64,000 nt of DNA from Pholiota molesta (taxonomy: Eukaryota; Basidiomycota; Agaricomycetes; Agaricales; Strophariaceae). Positions 10,480 to 20,066 of the stretch are shown here, piece after piece. The stretch spans positions 1 to 64,000 of the forward strand of contig JACGCK010000031.1 of NCBI GenBank assembly GCA_014925825.1, read 5' to 3'. Each line of letters starts with the position of its first letter. Positions within the stretch are counted from its first letter, which is position 1. The notes under the pieces were generated by a model. It was not told the origin of the DNA and did no database searches. It was given only the letters and a program-made list of their open reading frames with translations. The position numbers were made by a program, and so were the translations under genes.

Positions 10480-10705
10480 TAGGATGAGTATACTGAGTAG
10501 ATTGACAACTACGGAGTCTCGGTAGCACGGGTAGGATGTGTAGACAGGATAGACTGACAACTATGTAGTCTTGATAGGACTACGGAGATATGGCTGCAAA
10601 CTACGTAGAACTACTGAGACATAAGGTACATCTACAGAGACTACTCAGAAGGGGACATCTCTACGGGGCTATGGTGACTACTGGTCCTACATAGGTCTAC
10701 ATAGT
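10480..10705. repeat. Right subterminal repeat region of the composite element
   Basis: Filled with GTAGTC, CTACGTAG, CTACAGAG and GGTCTACATAG words in both orientations, mirroring 4265-4490. Confidence 0.5.
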
Positions 10706-11144
10706 CAAGTGACTTCCTCCAGATGAAGTAAGTAAATATGCAGGGAAGTGATAGAATTATTACCCACTTGCTCGTTAATTCATGGGCAAGTAAAGTAAAC
10801 AGTAAAACTTGAGTGAAGTTACTATCTGAACAAGGCAAAGCACTTCAAAGCACAGGAGTACTTAATAGCATCGGGACAGACGGCGTTCAAGGACAAGTTG
10901 AAGTTCAAGTTTACGAAGCGCGAAACACGCCAGCGAGCGGAGCTCGAATGAGTTCATTGATAAGTCACGTGAACACTCCTAATGAAGCAATGTTGACTTT
11001 TCCAAAAGTCTCAGTTAAACCTCCGATGGAAGCCTCTGATCTGCCAGATACGTCGCGTCATTAATATCGTTCCTCACTTACATTTCTCTTCGAAGTACCC
11101 TTTTGTTTTTCTTTCCCAAAGTTCTAGTACTAGAGATCTGAACC

Positions 11145-14122
11145 ATGCCACCTCGTCTCAACAAACGGCAACAGCGGGAACTCGAGGAGCTCGAAGCGCT
11201 CAAGGCGACGACACCCGAAGTCGAAGAGATTAGCGAGGAGGAAGATCTGCCGGGGCCATCGCAACGTCACGGTGCAGGGGCTTTCGCCAATGTATGATCT
11301 CATCTAATCATGACACTGTATCAGTGTTATTGACAAGGTTGTTTAGCTTCTGGCTGCCGAGGAGAGTGAAGAGGAAGAGGAAGAAGAGGACAAGCCTTCA
11401 AAATCCAAGAAGGTATGCACTCGTTCCCTCAATTGACGCCATATATCGACAACTTCCGTAGTCAAAGAAAAAGAAAAAGAAGGTCACAGATTCGGCCACA
11501 AGCAATCCACCAACACCGAAGGACACAGCGAAAAGCACGCGCACGAGTACGCCAACGCCTGCGGCTCCCCGAAATGAAAAGAAAGCGTTGAAGAAAGCGC
11601 GAGCCAAGGAGAAGAAGGCTGCAAACGATGAGCTGGATCAGGTTTTGGCGGAGTTGTCCATTCAGTACGACATCTCCCCCCATTCTTACTCGTGGAATAT
11701 TCATTGTCGTATGTATCAGGTACCCTGCTTCGCAAAAGATATCACAGGCTGAAACTGGAAAACAATTCCTCGCCGATCTTCTTTCCGTCTCTCTCCAAAA
11801 CCTTGACGGAGAGGCAGAAATGCGCAGGTTTTTCGGATCGCGTGTCGTTACAGCGAACAGGGCTGAGCAATCGTCGAGTCGAAAGAAAGTGCCCGCCGTC
11901 AAGTCCCATCTAACACGACCACAACCGTCATGGTGGGCGGCCAAGGGCCGCGAAGGTCTTTCTCTGCGGCCGCTTACCGATGAAGAGACAGAATTGAAGT
12001 TGAAGGCACATGGATGGACTCCGATGCAGGAGAAATGGTGGACGGTTGAATACAGCAAGAAGTACAAGAGTATGACCAAGGCGTTCATGGACACGGTGTT
12101 ATCGGGAGGTTCGTTTCCATATTCTTTGCTTGGGGGTTTATCATCGAAAATTCTCTGAATTAGATCCGCAGGGATTCTGGGATCTTCTTGGTGCCCTTCC
12201 ATGGCATGCAGATACGCTCCTACAGATATCGGAAGTCTATCGGCATCGAGATGGTGAGTGACTCGAGAGTCGAGACCTAACAGTACCGATGACATCATTG
12301 ACCTTGTTATAGAGCACGCACAAGCAGTCGATTTCATCGATAGAGCTTTATTTACTTACGAACGCTCGTTCATTGGCTCGTTCAACTTCACTACTGGCCT
12401 CAATCGCTTGGATTTTGACCTCGTCGAGAATCGCCCATTCTTCCTTGCCCTCCATCGTCAGGTCACGTGCGTGCACCGTCCGCCAAAATATCTGCATCTT
12501 TTCCTGAATGCACCTTTTACAGTGATCTACAGCGAAGAGGATGTGTCAGAACCTCTTTCGAGTTTGCGCGGCTGATGTACTCTATTGAGCCATGGAACGA
12601 CCCCCATGGTGCCCTCTTCCATTTGGACTTCCTCTCGATCAAAGCTGGAATGCAGCAGTGGCTTCTCGATATTTATGACATCTTTGCGAACAGGCCTACC
12701 ACTGACAAACGCCTCAATCCTTCGGTACTACCTGGATGGGCTTATGCAAGGGCGTTGGCCTTGAAACTTGTGGAAGACGCTAGTAAAGAAAAGGTACAAC
12801 CATTTGGCGAGACGTTCTATTGATTTTAACAATTATTTCAACCATAGGACCATATGAAAAGCACTCAAGCCTTGAAGGAAGCCATCCGCGACTTCCCTAC
12901 CGTAGTCCCACTTCTGGCCGACAAATTAGATGTATCTTTACCTGGTGAAATTAGAGCGCATCGTGATTTCAAGATAGAAACAGACGCATAGTGCGTGACC
13001 CAGCCGTCCGAATGATTCTGCTTACCTTCGCTAACATATATCTTTGCTATAGTTCCCTCTCCGCTTCCAATGGAATCCTCCACCTTCTATCTCATCTTTA
13101 CGCCCAGCGCTCGCTCCCTGTCTGGAAAGAGCATTCTTCCTGGTTCGCCACAACAGTGACAGAAACACTTTCCCCTCTTCCATCATCCCTCCCTATCACC
13201 GACCGTAGAAAGGCATTCCTCTCGACATACGAAAATCAGAACCTCCGATTCTCAGCGTACCGCCATATTAAGGTGCTGGAGACATCGTACCGCCGGCTGT
13301 TCTCGTTCATCCCGAGACAGGTGTTAGAGGCCAAGTCCCTGGCATGCGATCCGCTTCCGCCGCCAACGCTTATTAACCAATATGATCGTGAATATTTCCA
13401 GAACGTGGAGGAACTTTATTCCGCGCAACACAGAAGCCGAAGGCAAAGGGCGAACGACGAGAGGCGTTTGGCGCAGTTCTTACCAGACGCGGCGTTCAGA
13501 CAACAGCTCCAGGTACATAGCAATGATATTCTAACGTCAACGAGATATCTTCCAAACATTATCTGACTCATCTACCTAGGCCTTCTTCGACGCGCACCCA
13601 CACTTTGCCGAGCGCTTCCCGGGCGGCATCCTGCAGTTTGCGCAGATGGCGGGCCAGCTCCCACCAGATGTGCTCGAGGATCTGATGCTCGTGGAAGCGG
13701 TCAACGCGGGTATCGGTGCTCATGGAGGCATGCCTGGAGCGTTCGAGGACGCGCAAGAGGACGAGGACGAGGAAGCGCAGCTCCCTGAGGGGATGGTGGA
13801 AGTCAATTTCAACCCCCCTGCTGCTGTACCTGCCCAACGTCAGGCTGCTGCCGCGCCGCCGGCGGAAGCACGCGATGTACCAGAGGTAGATGGTGAGGAT
13901 GACGAAGGAGGCGGGGATGAAGAGGATGAAGACGAGGATGAAGATATTTCTGTGAGATTTTTCGTTTTCTGTCTTGCAAAGTTCGTACGTACTGACGGAC
14001 GTTTTCAGCCCATGCCCCGCGTGCTCCGGAATATTATTGGCAGGTTCTGGGGTCGAAATGCGCCTGTAGAGGAGTCATCTTCAGACGAGGAGACACCGCG
14101 GGATGATACTGGCGTTGACTAA
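11145..14122 (+). CDS. RQC1: Ribosome quality control complex subunit RQC1 (TCF25/Nulp1 family)
   Basis: Eleven exons (11145-11291, 11347-11412, 11462-11664, 11720-12108, 12164-12253, 12313-12466, 12523-12793, 12848-12990, 13053-13512, 13580-13951, 14009-14122) splice without any frame break into 802 residues. The N-terminus has an acidic stretch followed by a Lys-rich one, as in this family. The conserved TCF25 domain covers about residues 200-600: WWAAKGREGLSLRP, GFWDLLGALPWHADTLLQIS, FERA-like ALFTYERSFIGSFN and DPHGALFHLDFLSIKAG. The tail is again very acidic (about 13740-14110). In yeast, Rqc1 works with Ltn1 and Rqc2 on stalled 60S subunits to ubiquitinate and extract nascent chains; that role is assumed by homology. 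The 3' tail of this gene was copied into the duplication at 18.6 kb. Confidence 0.9.
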
Positions 14123-14470
14123 TTCCTTAAGCGTGTTGATGAAATGATGATGTTTTCTTTCCTTCCTTCCTTGGCAAACGTTTCCGAGTTCTACTCATGG
14201 GCTTGAGAAAAGTGGACTTTTTGACTCATGCTATAGGTACCTGCCAATATGCCGTACCGTGCATAAAAGGTTCGTGAGGCGGCATACAGCGGCCGACAGT
14301 GGTCGCAAGGCGGCGCGGTTGCCTTTTATGGAAAGCCCGCGCCCGTCAACGAGAAGGAAGAACTGATTGGCAGATCGATTATTATCAATTTCGAGTCAAG
14401 TTTTTCTGTTTCTTGAGAAACTTTTGGGAGTCTACACGGGCATATCATACCGATGGGCCCAGGAAAAGTG

Positions 14471-14477
14471 TATAAAA
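14471..14477 (+). promoter_or_regulatory. TATA box of the LysM gene
   Basis: TATAAAA lies 80 nt upstream of the LysM start codon in a stretch that is well conserved between the two duplicated copies (the second copy has it at 19009-19015). Distance and conservation support a core promoter element. Confidence 0.6.
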
Positions 14478-14556
14478 CCTACCTCAATTTCGCGTCTACT
14501 TCCTCAGTTCGTTCAACTCCTTCACAGTTTGATCAACAATACACTCGATATTCCCA

Positions 14557-15249
14557 ATGGCCAAGTTCACCAGTCTTCAGAGCGTTCTTCTTGCGGCTCT
14601 ATCCTTGAGTCAGTGTGTTCTTATATTGGATCTAGTGTTCTTTGCTCACTCTTGAACGTTTGCATGTAGATGCACTCGTCAGTGCACAAGGTACCATAGG
14701 AGCAGCCCCTTGTGCGAGGAACTATACCGTGCAAGCAGGCGATTTCTGCGACGCGATCTCCGCCGCGCAGAACGTGTCCACGTATGTGTACTCTCCTGCT
14801 ATGGAGATTCAATATTTCTATTTGCTCACTGCCTTCTGGCGATATGTAGGTACCAGCTGGCGACAGTCAACAGCGCAATCATCGACCCGACGTGCAGCAA
14901 CCTGTTCGTCGGCGAGGTTAGAAAGACTTTACAGGGTCCCTTGAAAGCAATGACGCTGATTCCGTACTCTGCGATAGGTCATCTGCCTCGGCCTCGTTGG
15001 CCAGGACTGCACCACCGTCGCCGTCGTCCAGTCCGGAAGCGGCTGCGCGGATATCGCAGCGCAGGCCAACATCACCACGCCCGTTCTCCTCGCGAACAAC
15101 CCGAATGTTGATGCTGATTGCACTAACATCTATCCCGGCGAGGTTCGTCGTTGCTTTGGTATTTTCGTTTTTTTGTGGTGGTACGCTGATTGAGGTTGTT
15201 CGCTGATCATTAGGTTCTCTGCGTTGCGCCGGCTGCCGGGTCTGCTTGA
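14557..15249 (+). CDS. Secreted protein with two LysM domains
   Basis: Five exons (14557-14608, 14670-14781, 14850-14916, 14978-15142, 15214-15249) encode 143 residues. The first 23 or so (MAKFTSLQSVLLAALSLNAL) form a signal peptide. LysM 1 (about residues 35-80) reads CARNYTVQAGDFCDAISA, then TVNSAIIDPTCSNLFVGEVIC. LysM 2 (about 85-135) reads TTVAVVQSGSGCADIAAQAN, then LLANNPNVDADCTNIYPGEVLC. The Cys pairs at both ends of each module fit the fungal LysM type. Such proteins bind chitin or related N-acetylglucosamine polymers outside the cell; whether this one acts on the fungus's own wall or on a partner cannot be told. It is the only intact member of four LysM loci here. Confidence 0.88.
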
Positions 15250-15825
15250 TGATAAGGAACTAGATACGTGAGGTGAAGGATGCGTAATCGATCGATAAAT
15301 AAATATCCAGATAAAAATGTCGTAGCAGGTTACAATTGTTGCGCAGACATCTCATGTAAATTGCAATGGTATCTATGATCGTGATATGGCGTTCGTCTGC
15401 GGATGATCCTATGATTATCCTTGACATTCACAATTAGTTCACAGCAATGCAATGAACTGCTTTCCGAGAACATATGACGCTTAGATACAATACGTCTACG
15501 GTTAATAGGAAAGGTGCAACGGTATAGTCCACTGTTCATCGTTAATTTGAACGAAGTTTTTGGTGAAGAAGGGTTGCCAAATTGGTGGTGGAATGTGCCA
15601 CTATCCGTCTAATTAGAACTACAGGTATGAGACCTAATTAATTAGGATAGTTAAGATCCCTCGTCGAAGACTAGATTTCCTTCTCTGCTTATAGTCCTCA
15701 AAAGAAGTGTAAGTAGGTATCATTTTTTTCCCGCCGCTGTCCTTCATTTATATCATTCGGTATAGTTTTTATTATTGAAAAAGACTATTCTGTCAACCAT
15801 ATATCCATTCGCTAATCAAAATATC

Positions 15826-17374
15826 AGATTTTTGAAACTAGGGTGCTCTTTCTTCAGCTGAGTGATAAGGTGCACCCACTCAGGACTCTCGCCCGTCCCA
15901 TAGGCGGATAAAGGGACTGAGTACGCAGAGCTGTCCTCTTATGTACCCTCTTCGATTATTAGTCCTCGTAAGATAACATCCTTCCAAGATGACTTGTTTA
16001 CTATGAAGTGATCCTTCAGCAGATTAAAGGCTAGAGTCCGTAATTCCTATAATAATTATAATATAATTGTTGGCCATTGATAGTCAGCATCGCAAGAACG
16101 AACATTATCTTACAGCAAACTTACGTCGTACGACTTCGGACTATGTCGCAAATATCCCAGAACGATTATAATTAGCACCGCTTATAATCAACTTTTACGC
16201 CATAATAATACACCTGTAATCACACTTTTCTCTAAGATAATTGACCCTGTGTGATTATAATAGCATGTGTGAAATTACAATGGCTGGGCTATGCTTCGGC
16301 AATCCAAATGTAGGTTACAAGCGTGCTCGTGTAAGTTATAATTGAGTACAGACGTCATAAGAGCGCACGGACGGATTAAAACTAGGCACGCGTGTCAGAC
16401 GTGCGAACTCCAAAGCCGCGCAATTTGGCCACTGTCCAAATAGGCAGTGACTAGGGCTGGTGCACCATAAGTCAGTAGTAAGTGTATTCGATAAATAAGT
16501 AGCTAAGTAAACTGTGTAAGGGTATCATATCAGGTCAGTAAATCATTAAACAGCGGTCAGTAAGTAATTAAATAAGGTCTTCAGTTCAGTAAGTAGAATA
16601 AGTACGGTTCAGATGGTAAATCGAATTCCTTGAGCCAATTCAGGTGAGCCGGGCTGGCTGGACCAGCTCGATTACATTATTTGCGCGCGTTCGCACCTAC
16701 GATTATAATGAGGTCGGCCAGAATTGTAATGATAAGCGGTAACTTAAGAAACTAACTGCTCTGCTTGTAATTGCAAATTTGATTACCCCGATTTTAGGGC
16801 TTATAATGGCTCTGGGAAGTTTGCGACATAATGAGCGCCAGATAGACGGGACGTCCATTCTTTGCAGCAGATGCAGGAAGCTGGATTGTGATGAGGGGTC
16901 GAGGTTCTTTATACATCTTCGCAGAGGGTTCCGCAACTTGAGTAGGTACGGCTGGTGTAGAATTTGGGAAGATTCGTAATTCGGTACCTTCCGATACAAT
17001 TTGCACCCACAAAGACGGCGCAACGGAAGCCCAAACCAACTTTCCACTGATATCCTTCGCACCCATCTTCAAGGAAATATCGTCGGGCGTAAGATTTCCT
17101 AGGTGATTTTTCAGAGCCTCAAAAGCAGTAGATACAGCTTCCTATAAGTACTTGATAAGTACCCAAACAATATAGGTTAGTAAAATGGAATCGCAGAGGC
17201 CAAGATCATTGTTGAAGTTACCGGATACGATGTTTTCAGAGGCGCGATGGCATATTCAATGCCCCCGCCTTCCTTTATCACGGAGATAAGAACGGTTTTG
17301 ACATTAGGAGGGGTTTTGGCCTCCGAGGAGGAGATACAGGCGGTCGAGAGATCAGCGAAATTGAAGGTGCTCAT
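15826..17374 (-). pseudogene. Family X, copy 1, interrupted by a transposon
   Basis: On the minus strand exon 1 (from ATG at 17374) and most of exon 2 match the intact copy at 61.7-62.5 kb: NVKTVLISVIKEGGGIEYAI, KMGAKDISGKLVWASVAPSL and GTELRIFPNSTPAVPTQVAE. The reading frame then runs into a 685-bp element (16144-16828). The rest of exon 2, the following intron and exon 3 reappear from 16141 down to 15826, where a TAA sits in frame after EEGT. The copy therefore cannot make the full protein. It is divergent from the PP2C relic at 17579, the same arrangement as the PP2C/X pair at 20.1-22.9 kb. Confidence 0.8.
16144..16828. mobile_element. MITE-like insertion with ~28-bp TIRs and TA target duplication
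   Basis: The two ends are inverted copies: TGTCGCAAATATCCCAGAAC going in from 16144 and TGTCGCAAACTTCCCAGAGC going in from 16828 on the other strand, with about 23 of the first 28 bases equal. Each end is flanked by TA (16142-16143 and 16829-16830). Inside, GATTATAAT/ATTATAATC words recur near both ends and there is no transposase. Size, TIR and TA duplication fit a non-autonomous Tc1/mariner-type element. Removing it would rejoin the two halves of family X copy 1. Confidence 0.82.
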
Positions 17375-17578
17375 GTAAAGAACTGGCACGGATGGAAGAA
17401 GTTCGTTCATGATTACTATCAATGATACTAATAGGCGCCCATGTCACGTGGATTAGGCCGCATTTCTAATGCAATGTGTGACTGTAATCCGTTATAGGGA
17501 TTCTTCACACCATACCTCTGGAGTCTGTAATTCGCCACTTTGTCACCACTCGTCCGCGTCAGGTCCTGTTAGCCGGTC
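17375..17578. promoter_or_regulatory. Divergent promoter region, relic pair X1 / PP2C-like
   Basis: About 200 nt separate the starts of X copy 1 (minus) and the PP2C relic (plus). The equivalent 184-nt gap at 21845-22028 lies between the PP2C gene and X copy 2. Both gaps therefore descend from one bidirectional promoter duplicated in inverted orientation. Confidence 0.5.
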
Positions 17579-18225
17579 ATGTTGCGGCCACGCATTTCTG
17601 CATCGATATTCGCCCGTAATCTTGTTCAACTTGGATCGACTCTAGCCACCTCTACCGCTGCGTCATCCGCACGGAGCAGGAAGAATAGCTTGAGAATGCG
17701 TCATGTTTTCATAGGCGTTGGTATCGTCTCCGCTACAGGCTACCTTCTCGATCGACATAAAGTCTACTTATGCTGACGCCTACACCGATGAGCTCCCGCG
17801 ACAGCTCAGAGGCTCGGTGCAGCTACCTGGCCTGGCGCCTGGCCTGCGAAGGATAGCCTGTGCCCAGACGTGTGTTGCCTACTCCTCTGCTACCACTGCT
17901 GAGGGACATCGCTGTTGAAAAAGCCCGGAAATAATAGGTGTCATTAATTGTTCCAGATCAAAAAGGCTGGGATCAGCTGATGATAACTGTGTTGTTCCTA
18001 GCAGAAACAGCTATTTTTTCCAGCAGTGTGCACTCTTGTGCACTCATGCGTTATCAATATCTAGCTTACCTTTCTTCTCGTCAGCGCCGCGTCAGGGGAG
18101 GACGGCATCTCCTTACTACCCCTGCTCTACCACCCTCGGCTACCTCGCCATCGGCGTCTACGATGGCCACAGCGGCGCAAACACCGTCATTGAGCTCAAC
18201 CACATGCTCTCCGGACGCTTGTAAC
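17579..18225 (+). pseudogene. PP2C phosphatase 5' relic
   Basis: Matches the 5' part of the gene at 20067-21844: start MLRPRISASIFARNLVQ, the membrane-like segment IGVGIVSATGYLLDRHKVY, then PGLAPGLRRIACAQTCV and the PP2C motif GYLAIGVYDGHSGANTVIEL. A few extra bases after the membrane segment and other indels scatter these pieces over three frames, and the sequence ends after LNHMLSGRL, before most of the catalytic domain. It is a truncated, decayed copy in inverted orientation to the full gene. Confidence 0.8.
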
Positions 18226-18329
18226 CTGCTACGGCATTCTGCTTTCTCACGCATCTGGTCCTTGTCATCAAGAGCGGGCGCAACGCAGAGATCCTAGGAA
18301 ACAGCGAACAGCGTCCCACCATAAATAAA

Positions 18330-18515
18330 GGCGAACCTCGCCAGGGTAGCTATCAGCATCAACATTCGGGTTGTTGTCGAGAAGAACGGGCGTGGTAAAT
18401 GTTGGCCTGAGCAGCGATACCGCGCAGCCGCTTCCGCTTGGATGATGGTGACGGTGGTACAGTCCTGGCCAACGTGGCCAACGCAGGTGATCTATTGCAG
18501 AGTACGGAATTAGCT
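18330..18515 (-). pseudogene. LysM gene relic (exon 4 only)
   Basis: On the minus strand, sequence equivalent to exon 4 of the LysM gene is recognisable (VLLDNNPNVDAD, YPGEV, and the CVGHVGQDCTT-like stretch upstream), broken by frame changes. No exon 1 or signal peptide is present. Confidence 0.7.
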
Positions 18516-19008
18516 TTGTTAATTCCAAAGGATTATGCAGTCTTTCTAGCCTTGACGAACAAAATCATGAACCTGCGTGAAGCTTCGCGATAAATCGATG
18601 TTCACGTGTGCAATGAGACATTGAAAACTCTACCGCGAGATGATACTTAGACTGGTGTTGATTAATTTCTTGAGCGTGTTGATCTTTCCTTCTTTCCTTG
18701 GCAAACATTTCCGAGTTTTACTCATGGGCTTGAGCAAAGTGAACTTTTTGACTCATGCTATAGGTCATTATCAATATGCCGTACCGCGCATAAAGAGTTT
18801 GTAAGGCGGCATACAGCGGCCGACAGTTGTCAGTGGCTGCAAGGCGGCGCGGTTGCCTTTTATGGAAAGCCCGCGCCCTTCAACAACGAGAAGGAAGAAC
18901 TGATTGGCAGGTCGATGATTATCAATTTCGAGTCAAGTTTTTCTGTTTCTTGAGAAACTTTTGGGAGTCTACACGGGCATATCATACCGATGGGCACCAG
19001 CAAAAGTC

Positions 19009-19015
19009 TATAAAA
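19009..19015 (+). promoter_or_regulatory. TATA box of LysM copy B
   Basis: TATAAAA 80 nt upstream of the start codon, at the same distance as in copy A. Confidence 0.5.
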
Positions 19016-19094
19016 CCTGCTTCAATTTCGCGTCTAGTTCCTCAGTTCGTTCAACTCTTTCACAGTTTGATCAACAATCCACTCGATATTCCCA

Positions 19095-19814
19095 ATGGCC
19101 AAGTTCACTATTCTCCAAAGCGTTCTTCTTGCGGCTCTATCCTTGAGTCAGTGTTTCCTCATATCAGATCTATTATTCTTTGCTCACTCTTGAATGCTTG
19201 CGTGTAGATGCGCTCGTCAGCGCACAATTGGGTCCGGTGCTGGGAGGAGGCTCAGGAGCCCCTTGCGCGAGGAACTATACCGTGCAAGCAGGCGACTTCT
19301 GCGACGCGATCTCCGCGCGCAGAACGTGTCCACGTATGTGCTCCGCACTCTCTTGCTATAGAGAAGCACTATTTCTATGTGCTCACTGCCTTCTGGCAAT
19401 ATGTAGGTACCAGCTGGCGACAGTCAACAGCGCCATCATCGACCCGACGTGCAGCAACCTGTTCGTCGGCGAGGTTAGAAAGATTGTGCATGGTCCCTTG
19501 AAAGCAACAACACTGATTCCGCACTCTGCAATAGGTCATCTGCCTCGGCCTCGTAGGCCAGGACTGCACCACCGTCGCCGTCGTCCAGTCCGGAAGCGGC
19601 TGCGCGGATATCGCAGCGCAGGCCAACATCACCACGCCCGTTCTCCTCGCGAACAACCCGAATGTTGATGCTGATTGCACTAACATCTATCCGGCGAGGT
19701 TCGTTTTGCTTTGGTATTTTGTTTTTTTGTGGTGGACGCTGATTGAGGTTGTTCGCTGATCATTAGGTTCTCTGTGTTGCGCCTGCTGCTGATCTGCTTG
19801 ATGAAACGAAGTAA
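19095..19814 (+). pseudogene. LysM protein copy B with two single-base losses
   Basis: Same five-exon plan as the gene at 14557, with signal peptide MAKFTILQSVLLAALSL and a slightly longer linker (LGPVLGGGSGAP). Two bases are missing relative to copy A: one in GCCGCGC (copy B GCGCGC, near 19316), which moves the first LysM out of frame, and one in TATCCCGG (copy B TATCCGG, near 19690). The last exon also differs and would end at 19814. Either it is a young pseudogene or, because both changes are -1 in C/G runs, the assembly is wrong here and the gene is functional. Confidence 0.65.
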
Positions 19815-20066
19815 ATACGTGGGGTGCGGATGAATGAACGTTCGATAAATATATATCCAGAAAGCAAATGTCATAGCAGGTTACAATTGTTGCGGTGAAA
19901 TGTCATGTAGTATCTATCGTGAATTGAGACGTTCGTCTACGGATGATCCCTATGAGCTTGTTTAGGAGCTCGTGAATGCATTCAATTGACATACAACATG
20001 TACCAGGTCTCCTCGTACATTGTACACACACCAAGTTTCTTCAACCAACGACCGCGCTGATGTATC

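Larger units (their letters stand above)
4265..10705. mobile_element. Candidate CACTA-like composite transposon carrying four ORFs
   Basis: The ends show an inverted match: ACTATGTAG at 4265-4273 followed by CTATGTA, and on the opposite strand ACTATGTAG at 10705-10697 followed by CTATGTA after two extra bases. Both ends are followed inward by about 200 nt dense in GTAGAC/GTCTAC-type words, including GACTCCGTAG near 4390 and its reverse complement on the right. Short termini plus dense subterminal motifs are typical of CACTA elements, the group to which fungal plavaka transposases belong. Enclosed are two coiled-coil ORFs, a plavaka-like relic and a DUF6532 gene, all of transposon-associated type. 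No clear 2-3 bp target duplication was seen, so the exact borders are uncertain. Confidence 0.5.
14096..15415 (+). repeat. Segmental duplication, copy A (contains LysM gene)
   Basis: Matches 18635-19955 in the same orientation. The copied block starts inside the last codons of RQC1 (GATGATACT... and the GCGTGTTGAT that follows the stop), runs through the shared promoter with a TATA box, the whole LysM gene, and about 165 nt beyond it. Identity is high by eye with scattered indels. The end points are approximate. Confidence 0.8.
18635..19955 (+). repeat. Segmental duplication, copy B
   Basis: Second copy of the block at 14096-15415. It begins with a decayed version of the last RQC1 codons (GATGATACTTAGACTGGTG), which shows that the block at 14.1 kb, attached to the real RQC1 gene, is the source. 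Confidence 0.8.
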
